This document shows, piece by piece, positions 17,078 through 25,228 of a stretch of 64,000 nucleotides of DNA (position 1 is the first letter of the stretch; the number at the start of each line of letters is the position of its first letter). This DNA is from CAYOHY01 sp964403885 (GTDB lineage Bacteria > Actinomycetota > Coriobacteriia > Anaerosomatales > PHET01). Both the position numbers and the translations under genes were made by a program. Location: the NCBI GenBank assembly GCA_964403885.1, contig CAYOHY010000003.1:1-64000 (forward strand), read 5' to 3'. A model generated the notes under the pieces. It was not told where the DNA came from. It made no database searches and saw nothing but the letters and a program-made list of their open reading frames with translations.

Positions 17078-17503
17078 TTGGCAGTCAAGATCCGCCTGGC
17101 TCGCCACGGTGCCAAGAAGGCGCCGTTCTACCGTGTTGTCGTCGCTGACGGTCGCGCTCGCCGCGATGGCCGATTCATCGAGATGGTCGGTCGCTACAAC
17201 CCGCGTTCCAACCCCTCGCTCGTCGAGCTCGACCTCGAGAAGGTCGACGCCTGGCTCGCCAAGGGTGCCCAGCCCACCGAGGCTGTCGAGAAGCTGATCG
17301 CCATCGCCCGTGGCGACAAGGCCGCTCCCGCCGTCGAGGCCAAGGTCTCGAAGAAGGCTGCCGCCAAGGCCGCTGAGGAAGCCGCTGCCGCCGCCAAGGC
17401 CGCCGAGGAGGCTGCCGCTGCTGCTGCCGAGGCCGCCGCTGAGGCTGCTGCCGCAGACGCCGCCGAGGAGGCTCCTGCAGAGGACGCCCCCGAGGCTGAG
17501 TAA
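17078..17503 (+). CDS. rpsP: 30S ribosomal protein S16 with Ala/Glu-rich tail
   Basis: The first 80 residues are a normal bS16 (AVKIRLARHGAKKAPFYRVVVADGR, then DGRFIEMVGRYNP). Residues 85-141 form a low-complexity Ala, Glu and Lys tail that is not needed for the S16 fold; bS16 is often only 80-95 residues long. The start is TTG at 17078, fixed by the conserved MAVKIRL N-terminus and the GGAGGTG site at 17063-17069. It heads the rpsP-khpA-rimM-trmD operon. Confidence 0.95.
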   Translation: MAVKIRLARHGAKKAPFYRVVVADGRARRDGRFIEMVGRYNPRSNPSLVELDLEKVDAWLAKGAQPTEAVEKLIAIARGDKAAPAVEAKVSKKAAAKAAEEAAAAAKAAEEAAAAAAEAAAEAAAADAAEEAPAEDAPEAE

Positions 17504-17515
17504 CCAGGCGACACG

Positions 17516-17767
17516 ATGACTCGCACCGGTGCTGACACCGAAGGCTTGGTCCGCTACCTCGTTGGCTCGCTCGTCGACGTTCCCGAGGCGATGAACATCG
17601 CCGTCTCGGAGACCGATGACACGGTGACCTTCGAGATCACCCTCGATCCGTCTGACGTGGGCAAGGTCATCGGTCGCGGTGGCCGCATCATCAAGGCCAT
17701 CCGCACGCTCGCCCGCGCTGCAGGCAGCACCGAAGGTCGCCACGTCGAGGTCGAGGTAATCGGCTGA
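17516..17767 (+). CDS. khpA: RNA-binding KH-domain protein KhpA
   Basis: An 83-residue single KH-domain protein. The GxxG loop is GKVIGRGGRIIKAIRTLARA (about 50-69). Family members (YlqC, KhpA) bind RNA, often with KhpB, and affect cell division in some Gram-positive bacteria. Its place between rpsP and rimM is the standard one. ATG 17516 lies 13 bases after the rpsP stop. Confidence 0.93.
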   Translation: MTRTGADTEGLVRYLVGSLVDVPEAMNIAVSETDDTVTFEITLDPSDVGKVIGRGGRIIKAIRTLARAAGSTEGRHVEVEVIG

Positions 17768-17774
17768 TCTCGTG

Positions 17775-18308
17775 ATGCAACCTGAACCGTTCGCGGTCGT
17801 AGGTCGCGTCGTCAAGACACATGGGTTGAAGGGGGAGGTCTCCGTGGTCTCGGCCACAGGGGCCTCCCTTTCTGTCCTCATCGGTCTCGATGCGTGGTTC
17901 ACACCGCCTCCCCGCGGCGTGCGTTCCGCACGCATCAGCGATGTCCGGCCTGGCCCCAAAGGTGAGCTCGTCACCTTCGAGGGCATCGGCTCGATCGACG
18001 CCGCCCGAGCCGTGTGCGGCGCCAACGTGTTGATCCGGAGCGACGATGTACCGGCCGAATGGCACGCTGCCGATCTCGAGGACGACTCCGTAGAGGGCTA
18101 CTCGGTGGTCGATGACGTCCATGGTCCACTCGGCGAGATCGTCGAGACGATCATCACGGGCGCCAACGACGTGTGGGTGGTGGAGGGTCCGCTGGGAGAG
18201 GTGCTGATACCGGTGATCGAGCAGGTCGTGCTCGACATCGACGACGACGCCCGACGTGTCAGCGTGCATCTGCTGCCGGGCCTGCTGCCCGGGGAGGACG
18301 ACGAATGA
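17775..18308 (+). CDS. rimM: Ribosome maturation factor RimM
   Basis: Assists 30S head assembly by binding S19. The 177-residue protein has the RimM N-terminal domain (VVGRVVKTHGLKGEVSV) and a PRC-barrel C-terminal domain (GYSVVDDVHGPLGEIVE, then VLIPVIEQVVLDIDDDARRV). Either GTG 17772 or ATG 17775 could be used. The stop overlaps trmD (ATGA). Confidence 0.94.
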   Translation: MQPEPFAVVGRVVKTHGLKGEVSVVSATGASLSVLIGLDAWFTPPPRGVRSARISDVRPGPKGELVTFEGIGSIDAARAVCGANVLIRSDDVPAEWHAADLEDDSVEGYSVVDDVHGPLGEIVETIITGANDVWVVEGPLGEVLIPVIEQVVLDIDDDARRVSVHLLPGLLPGEDDE

Positions 18309-19060
18309 TCATCGACATCATCAGCATCTTCCCGGACATGTTCACGTCGCCCATGTCGGCCTCCATGATCGGCCTCGCACGCGAGCGCGAGCTGCTCGAG
18401 CTGCGCTGTCACGACCTGCGCGAGTGGGCCCACGACCGTCACCGCACCACCGACGACTACCCGTACGGCGGCGGCCCCGGAATGGTCATGAAGCCCGAGC
18501 CGCTGTTCGAGGCGGTCGACGCCGTGCAGGAACTGGAGGAGAGCGCCGGCACCGTGATCTTCTTCACACCCGCCGGACGCCCGCTCGACCAACCGCTGGT
18601 CGAGGAGCTGTCGACCCACGAGCGGCTGATCCTTGTCTGCGGGCGCTACGAAGGGTTCGACGAGCGCGCCCTCTCACTCGCAGATATCCAGCTCTCCATC
18701 GGCGACTACGTGCTCACCGGGGGCGAGCTGCCGGCGATGGTGCTCGTCGATGCCGTGTCCCGCCACATTCCGGGGGTCTTGGGTCACGAGGACAGCGCCG
18801 TCGACGAAACCTTCACACAAAACCTACTGGAGTACCCTCAGTACACACGACCCGCCGTGTATCGTGGTCTCGAAGTTCCTGAGGTGCTCCGAAGCGGCGA
18901 TCATGGCCGCATCGAGTCATGGCGTCGCGAACAATCGATCCGACGGACTGCGCGCGTACGCCCCGACCTGCTCGACCGTGCCGATCTCACAGCCGCCGAG
19001 AGGGCACTTGCACACCAGGAGCTCTCGAACCACGACGACGATCCGGAAGGACCCCGATGA
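18305..19060 (+). CDS. trmD: tRNA (guanine-N1)-methyltransferase
   Basis: Methylates G37 of tRNAs next to the anticodon, preventing frameshifts. The 251-residue SPOUT enzyme has DYPYGGGPGMVMKPEP (about 55-70), the knot motif CGRYEGFDERAL and IGDYVLTGGELPAMVLVDAV. ATG 18305 overlaps the rimM stop, and its own stop overlaps the start of the second signal peptidase by four bases. Confidence 0.97.
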   Translation: MIIDIISIFPDMFTSPMSASMIGLARERELLELRCHDLREWAHDRHRTTDDYPYGGGPGMVMKPEPLFEAVDAVQELEESAGTVIFFTPAGRPLDQPLVEELSTHERLILVCGRYEGFDERALSLADIQLSIGDYVLTGGELPAMVLVDAVSRHIPGVLGHEDSAVDETFTQNLLEYPQYTRPAVYRGLEVPEVLRSGDHGRIESWRREQSIRRTARVRPDLLDRADLTAAERALAHQELSNHDDDPEGPR

Positions 19061-19635
19061 CGCCCGATGAGACGATGCGCACGGACGGATCTTCCTCGGC
19101 CTCCGAGGAGACCTCGATAGCGCGCTGGCTCGTTGAGACCGCCCTTCTCGTGCTGCTTGCGTTCGCGCTTGCACAGGGCATCAAGTACTTCCTCATCCAG
19201 CCGTTCGTCATCCCGACGGGCTCGATGATCCCCACCATCGAGATCGGGGATCGAGTCCTGGCCGAGAAGCTCACCTATCGGTTCTCGCATCCTCCCCACA
19301 AGGGCGAGATCGTGGTCTTCGATGATCCGATGGGCCAGCACCCTCAACTCATCAAGCGCGTCATCGCGACCGAGGGGCAGACCGTAGAGGTCAAGAACAA
19401 CGGCGTGTATGTCGACGGCAAGCGACTTGACGAGCCCTACGTGCACGGCAAGCCGACCACGCCCGGAACGGTTCCCACTCCCATCACGATCCCCGCGGGA
19501 TACGTCTGGCTCATGGGAGACAACCGCCCCAACAGCGGTGACAGCCGCTACTTCGGGCCGCGACCGGTCGACACGGTACGCGGACGAGCGTTTTGGACCT
19601 ACTGGCCCCCGAAGGCGTTCGGGCCGCTCGACTAG
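19057..19635 (+). CDS. lepB: Signal peptidase I (second copy)
   Basis: A 192-residue membrane serine protease. One transmembrane helix (WLVETALLVLLAFALAQGIK, about 24-43) precedes the catalytic serine in PTGSMIPTIEIGDRV, the catalytic lysine in LIKRVIATEGQTVEV, and the box MGDNRPNSGDSRYFGP. It is more canonical than the copy at 14963, which has shorter loops, so this may be the main enzyme. ATG 19057 follows GGAAGG and overlaps the trmD stop. Confidence 0.95.
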   Translation: MTPDETMRTDGSSSASEETSIARWLVETALLVLLAFALAQGIKYFLIQPFVIPTGSMIPTIEIGDRVLAEKLTYRFSHPPHKGEIVVFDDPMGQHPQLIKRVIATEGQTVEVKNNGVYVDGKRLDEPYVHGKPTTPGTVPTPITIPAGYVWLMGDNRPNSGDSRYFGPRPVDTVRGRAFWTYWPPKAFGPLD

Positions 19636-19660
19636 GGTTTCTCCGATTTTCATTTCATCG

Positions 19661-19690
19661 TTGCCCCGCTGGTAGAGGGTGGGATATACT
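19661..19690 (+). promoter_or_regulatory. Candidate sigma-A promoter for rplS
   Basis: TTGCCC (19661-19666), an 18-base spacer and TATACT (19685-19690), 60 bases upstream of the rplS start. It separates rplS from the trmD operon, unlike the order trmD-rplS in a single operon in many bacteria. Confidence 0.65.
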
Positions 19691-19749
19691 ACCCACTCGC
19701 GCCCGCTGGTCGGGCCTGAAGACTAGACGTGAGAACAGGAATCGCATCC

Positions 19750-20094
19750 ATGGATATCATTCGCGCCATCGAGCAGCAGCAGATTCGCGAGGACCTGCCG
19801 CCGTTCGCGGTCGGCGACACCGTGAAGGTTCACTACAAGATCATCGAGGGTACCCGCGAGCGTACCCAGGTGTTCCAGGGTGTCATCACCCGTCGTCACG
19901 GTGCCTCGAACCGCGAGACCTTCACCGTGCGCAAGATCAGCTTCGGTGTGGGCGTCGAGCGTACCTTCCCGGTGAACTCGCCCAAGATCGAGAAGGTCGA
20001 GATCATGTCGAGCGGCAAGGTCCGTCGCGCCAAGCTCTACTTCCTCCGCGACAAGATCGGCAAGGCCGCTCGCCTCAAGGAGAAGGGCTACTAG
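19750..20094 (+). CDS. rplS: 50S ribosomal protein L19
   Basis: A 114-residue bL19 located at the subunit interface. Family signatures: DIIRAIEQQQIREDLPPFAVGDTVKV near the start and the central VFQGVITRRHG and RTFPVNSPKIEKVEI segments, ending LYFLRDKIGKAARLKEK. ATG 19750 gives the standard N-terminus with AACAGGA upstream; GTG 19729 would overlap the ribosome site. Confidence 0.97.
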   Translation: MDIIRAIEQQQIREDLPPFAVGDTVKVHYKIIEGTRERTQVFQGVITRRHGASNRETFTVRKISFGVGVERTFPVNSPKIEKVEIMSSGKVRRAKLYFLRDKIGKAARLKEKGY

Positions 20095-20129
20095 GCCTTT
20101 CACTGAAGACCGCTTCACAGATGTGTATC

Positions 20130-20170
20130 GAACGGGGTGCTCGCTCTCAGCGGCGCCCCGTTCGTGTCTT
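20130..20170 (+). terminator. Terminator-like hairpin after rplS
   Basis: GAACGGGG (20130-20137) pairs with CCCCGTTC (20156-20163); inner bases can extend the stem. GTGTCTTT follows. It sits between rplS and rnhB, consistent with an intrinsic terminator, though the T-tract is poor. Confidence 0.5.
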
Positions 20171-20193
20171 TCGGATGAGATGGGGACGGCCGC

Positions 20194-20979
20194 ATGACGC
20201 ACGACGGCGCCTCGGTGGGTGAGCTCAAGGCATTGCTTGCGGCCGCCACCGGCGACAAGTTGTCTGAGCTGATAGCGCGACTGGAGCATGACGATCGAGC
20301 CGGCGTCATCGCGGCCATCGCAGCATCACGCAGGCGCGAGGCCTCCCGACTCGCCGAGGAGGAGCGACTCGCATCGCTCTACAGCCTTCAGCAGCGGCTT
20401 CAGGCCGATGGGTTCATGGTGGTAGCGGGCGTGGACGAAGTGGGCCGGGGGGCGCTGGCGGGTCCTTTGTCGGCAGGCGCATGCGTGCTGCCGCTCTCTC
20501 CCCGCATCCCGGGGCTCAACGACAGCAAGCAGCTCACCCCTCAGCGTAGAGCCGAGCTTGCTCCGGTCATCAAAGAGGTTGCGATCTGCTGGTCGGTCGC
20601 TCACGTCGCTGCCGGGGAGATCGATGAGCTCGGCGTCGCGTCGGCGCTTCGCAGGGCGATGGGACGCGCACTCGCCGGGCTCAGTCTCGAGCCCGATCAC
20701 GTCGTGGTGGACGGTTTGCCCATCGGCGTTGCGCGCCATGAGACCGCGGTGGTGAAGGGCGACTCCAAGATCGCAGCCATCGCAGCAGCGTCGATCCTCG
20801 CCAAGGTCGAGCGCGACACGCTCATGGTCGAGCTGGCGGGCGTCCACCCCGCCTACGGCTTTGAGGCCAACAAGGGATACGGAACGGGCGAGCACTTCGA
20901 TGCCATCGCCGCACATGGCCTGAGCCCCGTGCATCGGCGCACATTCTGCCCTGGCGGCGGCACTCCATCACTCTTCTGA
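20194..20979 (+). CDS. rnhB: Ribonuclease HII
   Basis: Removes ribonucleotides and RNA-DNA hybrids. The catalytic core starts at VAGVDEVGRGALAGPLSAGA (about 77-96), with the DEVGRG motif holding two acidic residues, and includes VVDG and KGDSKIAAIAAASILAKVERD. The N-terminal 70 residues are a helical extension of the type found in Bacillus RnhB. Length 261. Confidence 0.95.
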   Translation: MTHDGASVGELKALLAAATGDKLSELIARLEHDDRAGVIAAIAASRRREASRLAEEERLASLYSLQQRLQADGFMVVAGVDEVGRGALAGPLSAGACVLPLSPRIPGLNDSKQLTPQRRAELAPVIKEVAICWSVAHVAAGEIDELGVASALRRAMGRALAGLSLEPDHVVVDGLPIGVARHETAVVKGDSKIAAIAAASILAKVERDTLMVELAGVHPAYGFEANKGYGTGEHFDAIAAHGLSPVHRRTFCPGGGTPSLF

Positions 20980-21052
20980 GTTCCTCGGCAAGATTCCGGC
21001 ATGCGACCGGTAAGTGGCGCCTGACACGCTCTCCTCCAAGGAGGTGGAGCGC

Positions 21053-21427
21053 ATGACTGAAGCGCGAAAGAGACTGGGTGAGAGGGGAGAGGACGCCGCG
21101 GCGGCCTACCTCGAGCGAGCGGGCATGACGGTCATCGAGAGGAACTGGCGGGGCACCCAAGGCGAGGTCGACATCATCGCACTCGAGGACGAGACGCTTG
21201 TCCTGTGTGAGGTCAAGACCCGCAAGACGGTGTCACAGGGCACACCGGAAGAGGCGATCACGCCCGCCAAACAGAGACGCTACGTCAGACTTGCGAACGC
21301 GTACATGCAGCAGGCGGGACTCGACGAGGTCCCCGTACGGTTCGACGTCGTCAGTATCCTCGTGATCGCCGAAGACAGAGCGTTGCTGCGGCACCACCGC
21401 GGGGCGTTCGACGCGAGCGGATCCTGA
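21053..21427 (+). CDS. yraN: UPF0102 family endonuclease-like protein YraN
   Basis: A 124-residue protein of the YraN family, with a restriction-endonuclease-like fold. The family core is visible: LGERGEDAAAAYLERAGM, GEVDIIALEDETLVLCEVKTRK (Asp, Glu and Lys of a PD-(D/E)xK site) and KQRRYVRLANAYM. Biochemical role is not settled. ATG 21053 follows AAGGAGG by 7 bases. The stop overlaps comM (TGATG). Confidence 0.9.
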   Translation: MTEARKRLGERGEDAAAAYLERAGMTVIERNWRGTQGEVDIIALEDETLVLCEVKTRKTVSQGTPEEAITPAKQRRYVRLANAYMQQAGLDEVPVRFDVVSILVIAEDRALLRHHRGAFDASGS

Positions 21428-22917
21428 TGAGCAGCCAATGCTCAGTGAAGGCCGCGACGTTGACGGGTGTCGAGGCGCGACCGGTCGAGGTCGAAGTCGA
21501 TGTCGGGCCGGGAATCCCCTCGTTCGCCATCGTGGGGCTGCCCGATCTCGCTGTGCAAGAGGCGCGCGAACGAGTGCGTTCCGCGCTTCGCGCATCCGGT
21601 TTCGAGCTACCCGCGGCGCGCATCGTCGTCAATCTCGCGCCCGCCACCCTCCGCAAGCACGGCACCGGGTTCGATCTCCCCATCGCCCTCGGCATACTCA
21701 AAGCGACTCGACAGATACCGGGCGATCTCCTTGACGGGGAGCTTGCGGTGGGCGAACTCTCGCTCGACGGACGGGTTCAGTCCGTCCCCGGGATGCTTGC
21801 GTTCGCACTTGCCGCCAGCGAGTGGAACACACCGATGATCGCCTCGTCGAGAGCGGCTGACGCGTGCACGATCCAAGGCGTGGAGTATCGAGCGCTTGAA
21901 CACCTCGCTCAACTGCGGACGGGGATGAGTTCATCGAGCCAGGGTCGGCGACCCGCCCATCGTGTCGTCGGTCATGACGTCGACTTCTCTGAGGTAGTGG
22001 GACAACAGAGCGCGGTCAGAGCCCTCACGATCGCCGCGGCAGGCGGCCACAACGTGTTGATGGTCGGCCCGCCGGGAACCGGCAAGACGATGCTGGCCCG
22101 TCGCCTGCCCACCATCCTTCCAACGCTCACAGAGCGCGAGTCACTCGAGACCGCGCTCGTGCACTCTGTCGCCGGGCTCGATGAGCGCCCCAGCCTCGGC
22201 GGGGTGCGGCCGTTTCGGAGCCCTCATCATTCAGCCAGCGTCGCAGGCCTGGTTGGTGGAGGAAGCCCCCCTCGGCCCGGCGAGGCGTCCCTTGCACACA
22301 ACGGGGTTCTCTTCCTCGACGAGATGCCCGAGTTCGGACCCGCGGCGCTGCAGTGTCTTCGACAGCCTCTCGAAGACGGATCCATCACGCTGGTCCGTGC
22401 AGAAGGCCGCCTCACGTTCCCTGCGTCGTTCGCGCTCGTCGGAGCCGCAAACCCCTGCCCGTGTGGGTTCCTCGGCGACACGGTGAAGCCGTGCCGGTGC
22501 ACGCCTGCCGCCATCGAGCGCTACGCGGCACGCATCGGCGGCCCCTTGATGGACCGTATCGACCTGGTCGTGCACGTCGCCCGGCCCGACTCGTCACTAC
22601 TCCTCAACGATGCCATGGGCGAAGACAGCGCATCGCTGCGTCTGAAGGTTGCCGATGCCGTCGCATTCCGGACGAGCAGAGGTCGTGCAACCTCAGCACG
22701 CCTGAGTGGTGCGGACCTCATCTCATCGTGTGGGATGACCGCACAGGCGATCACGTTCCTGGAACGCGCGAGCGGGATCCATCACCTGTCCGGGCGCGGC
22801 ATCACTCGACTACTGCGAGTCGCGCGCACCTTAGCGGACCTGGAACAGCTTGAGCACGTCAGCGAGGAACACGTCGCCGAGGCACTCGGCTATCGAACCA
22901 GGGGGGAAGGGCGATGA
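21427..22917 (+). CDS. comM: ComM/YifB-type Mg-chelatase-like AAA+ ATPase
   Basis: A 496-residue protein. ComM is a helicase that promotes branch migration during natural transformation in Vibrio and Haemophilus; most bacteria carrying it are not known to be competent. An N-terminal Lon-like domain (VEVEVDVGPGIPSFAIVGLPD) precedes the ATPase: Walker A GPPGTGKTMLARRL (about 213), Walker B GVLFLDEMPEF, and a Cys-rich finger CPCGFLGDTVKPCRC. Placed between yraN and dprA with one- and four-base overlaps, forming a DNA-uptake style trio. Confidence 0.93.
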   Translation: MSSQCSVKAATLTGVEARPVEVEVDVGPGIPSFAIVGLPDLAVQEARERVRSALRASGFELPAARIVVNLAPATLRKHGTGFDLPIALGILKATRQIPGDLLDGELAVGELSLDGRVQSVPGMLAFALAASEWNTPMIASSRAADACTIQGVEYRALEHLAQLRTGMSSSSQGRRPAHRVVGHDVDFSEVVGQQSAVRALTIAAAGGHNVLMVGPPGTGKTMLARRLPTILPTLTERESLETALVHSVAGLDERPSLGGVRPFRSPHHSASVAGLVGGGSPPRPGEASLAHNGVLFLDEMPEFGPAALQCLRQPLEDGSITLVRAEGRLTFPASFALVGAANPCPCGFLGDTVKPCRCTPAAIERYAARIGGPLMDRIDLVVHVARPDSSLLLNDAMGEDSASLRLKVADAVAFRTSRGRATSARLSGADLISSCGMTAQAITFLERASGIHHLSGRGITRLLRVARTLADLEQLEHVSEEHVAEALGYRTRGEGR

Positions 22918-23855
22918 CATGGGCCGACCGGCACCCGCGCTTCGAACTCGCGCTCACTGACCCGGACTACCCGCACCTGCTGAGAGACTCGCCGCAGCCA
23001 CCAGAGCGGCTCTACGGCTACGGGGACCCGGCCGCTCTCGTACCGGGGATCGCGATCGTGGGTGCTCGCAAGGCGACACCCTACGGGCTGAGAGCGGCAC
23101 GCATGTTGGCAGGCTGGGCAGGCGAGGCCGGCTATGTGGTCATATCCGGTGCAGCCATCGGGTGCGATCAGGAGGCACATATCGCCACCCTCGAGACCGG
23201 CGGCAGGACGGTGGCGGTGCTTGGGTGCGGTGCTGACATCGCCTACCCTTCGCGGAGCGGACCGCTGCTGAGCAGGATCGCCGGGAGCGGCTGCGTCATC
23301 TCGGAGCATCCATGGGGAACCGGACCCCGGCGCTGGGCGTTTCGTACGCGCAATCGCATCATCGCAGGCCTGTCTCGTGCGGTGCTCGTCGTGGAGGCGG
23401 CCCTGGGCAGCGGCACGTTCTCGACCGCCGACTACGCCCTGGATGCCGGACGAGAGGTATGGACCGTGCCGGGCTCGATCTACGCTCCTGAATGTTCAGG
23501 CTCCAACCGGCTGCTGAGACAGGGTGCGCTACCCATCCTCGACGCCGATGACCTTCGCGCCGCGGCCGAGCCCCTCCTGGGACCTCCTCGGAAGATGTCG
23601 CTGGCCCCGGATCCTGTGAGCCAGGAGGGCGACGCGCTCCTCGCAGCGCTTCGTGCCAATGCGGCGCGCCCCGACGATCTGGCCAGAGCCCTCGGGACCG
23701 ACATCGTCACCATCGCCCGTGCTTTGGGCAGACATGAAGCGATGGGGCTGGTGGTGAGGGCCTCCGACGGACGCTACGCACTCCCGCCGGATCCCCAGAG
23801 GAAGCGCCCCAAGAAACTTGATGCGCGGCATCGCGATACAATGTCGCCCCCGTAG
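22914..23855 (+). CDS. dprA: DNA-processing protein DprA
   Basis: Loads RecA on incoming single-stranded DNA during transformation. The 313-residue protein has the Rossmann-like DprA core: GIAIVGARKATPYG, then SGAAIGCDQEAH where most family members have SGxARGID-x-x-AH, then VLGCGADIAYPSR and RTRNRIIAGLSRAVLVVEA. The C-terminus has a winged-helix-like part (RPDDLARALGTDIVTIARALGRHEAMGLV). The variant SGxxxG-CD motif lacks the usual Arg. ATG overlaps the comM stop. Confidence 0.9.
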   Translation: MTWADRHPRFELALTDPDYPHLLRDSPQPPERLYGYGDPAALVPGIAIVGARKATPYGLRAARMLAGWAGEAGYVVISGAAIGCDQEAHIATLETGGRTVAVLGCGADIAYPSRSGPLLSRIAGSGCVISEHPWGTGPRRWAFRTRNRIIAGLSRAVLVVEAALGSGTFSTADYALDAGREVWTVPGSIYAPECSGSNRLLRQGALPILDADDLRAAAEPLLGPPRKMSLAPDPVSQEGDALLAALRANAARPDDLARALGTDIVTIARALGRHEAMGLVVRASDGRYALPPDPQRKRPKKLDARHRDTMSPP

Positions 23856-23872
23856 GGCGAAAGGAATCACAG

Positions 23873-25228
23873 TTGATCGAGGTCCCATCAGATATGGTCA
23901 CCGTTCTCGGAGGTGGCATAGCCGGCTCTGAGGCGGCGTGGCAACTGGCGCAGCGCGGGATCCGCACGCGGCTTGTCGAGATGCGCCCCGACCATATGAC
24001 GCCCGCGCATCACTCCGGCGACTTCGCCGAGTTGGTCTGTTCGAACTCCCTCAAGAGCGACGACGAGACCACGGCGTCAGGGCTGCTGAAGCGCGAGTTG
24101 GAGGACCTCGACAGCCTGGTCATGCGGGTCGCCAGGCAGACACGAGTCCCCGCCGGAGCGGCGCTTGCCGTCGACCGCCATGCCTTCTCCGCGCGCATCA
24201 CGCAGATGATCGAGGAGCATCCGCTTATCGAGGTGACACGCGAGGAGGCCACACGGATTCCGGACGGCGCGGTCATCGTGGCCACCGGTCCACTCACGAG
24301 TGACGCGCTCGAGGAGTCGATCAGCCGATTGGTGGGCGAGGACCGGCTCTCGTTCTATGACGCCGCCGCCCCGATCGTTGAAGCCGAGAGCCTGGATCGC
24401 TCCATCGTCTTCGCGGCATCCCGCTACGACAAAGGCGAGGGCGCGGACTACCTGAACGCACCAATGAACCGTGAGGAGTACGAACGGTTCTACGACGCCC
24501 TCGTCAACGCCTCCCGCGTCCACGCGAAGGACTTCGAGCGGCGTGAGCTTTTCGCTGCCTGCCAGCCCGCCGAGGAGGTCGCGAGAACCGGGCGTGACGC
24601 CCTGCGCTTCGGCGCCCTGAAGCCCGTGGGGCTGACGGACCCCCGCACCGGTGAGCGCCCCTGGGCCGTGGTACAGCTGCGCGCCGAGAACGCGCAATGC
24701 ACCGCGTACAACCTCGTGGGGTTCCAGACGAATCTCACGTTCCCCGAGCAGCGCCGCGTGTTCTCGATGATCCCCGGGCTCGAGCACGCCGAGTTCGTTC
24801 GCTACGGCGTCATGCATCGCAACACCTTCCTGGACGCGCCGCGACTGCTCGACGAGACGCTCGCCCTTCGCGGACACAGGGGAGTCAGGTTCGCGGGACA
24901 GATCACCGGCACGGAGGGCTATCTGGAAGCCGCAGCGTCGGGCCTCATGGCCGCACTGAACACGTGGGCGGACCTCACCGACACCGGTGCTTTGATCCTG
25001 CCTGATACGACGGCATTCGGCTCGCTGCTCAACCACGCCACAAGTCCTGAGACGTCGAGCTACCAGCCCATGCACGTGAACTTCGGGATCATCCCACCGC
25101 TGGAGATGCGTATCCGCGGCAAGCGAGAGCGCTATGCCGCCTACGCCGATCGGGCGAGAGCATCGATGGGGGAGTGGCTGGGCGCTCACCCGCACGTGAA
25201 GGCCTCAGTGATGCCAGATGCCATCTGA
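23873..25228 (+). CDS. trmFO: Folate-dependent tRNA (uracil-5-)-methyltransferase TrmFO
   Basis: Uses methylenetetrahydrofolate and FAD to make m5U54 in tRNA. The 451-residue protein has the FAD-binding VTVLGGGIAGSEAAWQLAQRG motif, the conserved RPDHMTPAHHSGDFAELVCSNSLKS segment and GQITGTEGYLEAAASGLMAAL. The start is TTG at 23873, supported by GAAAGGA at 23859-23865; ATG 23894 is an alternative. It follows dprA directly, without topA between them, and overlaps xerC by 11 bases. Confidence 0.96.
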   Translation: MIEVPSDMVTVLGGGIAGSEAAWQLAQRGIRTRLVEMRPDHMTPAHHSGDFAELVCSNSLKSDDETTASGLLKRELEDLDSLVMRVARQTRVPAGAALAVDRHAFSARITQMIEEHPLIEVTREEATRIPDGAVIVATGPLTSDALEESISRLVGEDRLSFYDAAAPIVEAESLDRSIVFAASRYDKGEGADYLNAPMNREEYERFYDALVNASRVHAKDFERRELFAACQPAEEVARTGRDALRFGALKPVGLTDPRTGERPWAVVQLRAENAQCTAYNLVGFQTNLTFPEQRRVFSMIPGLEHAEFVRYGVMHRNTFLDAPRLLDETLALRGHRGVRFAGQITGTEGYLEAAASGLMAALNTWADLTDTGALILPDTTAFGSLLNHATSPETSSYQPMHVNFGIIPPLEMRIRGKRERYAAYADRARASMGEWLGAHPHVKASVMPDAI

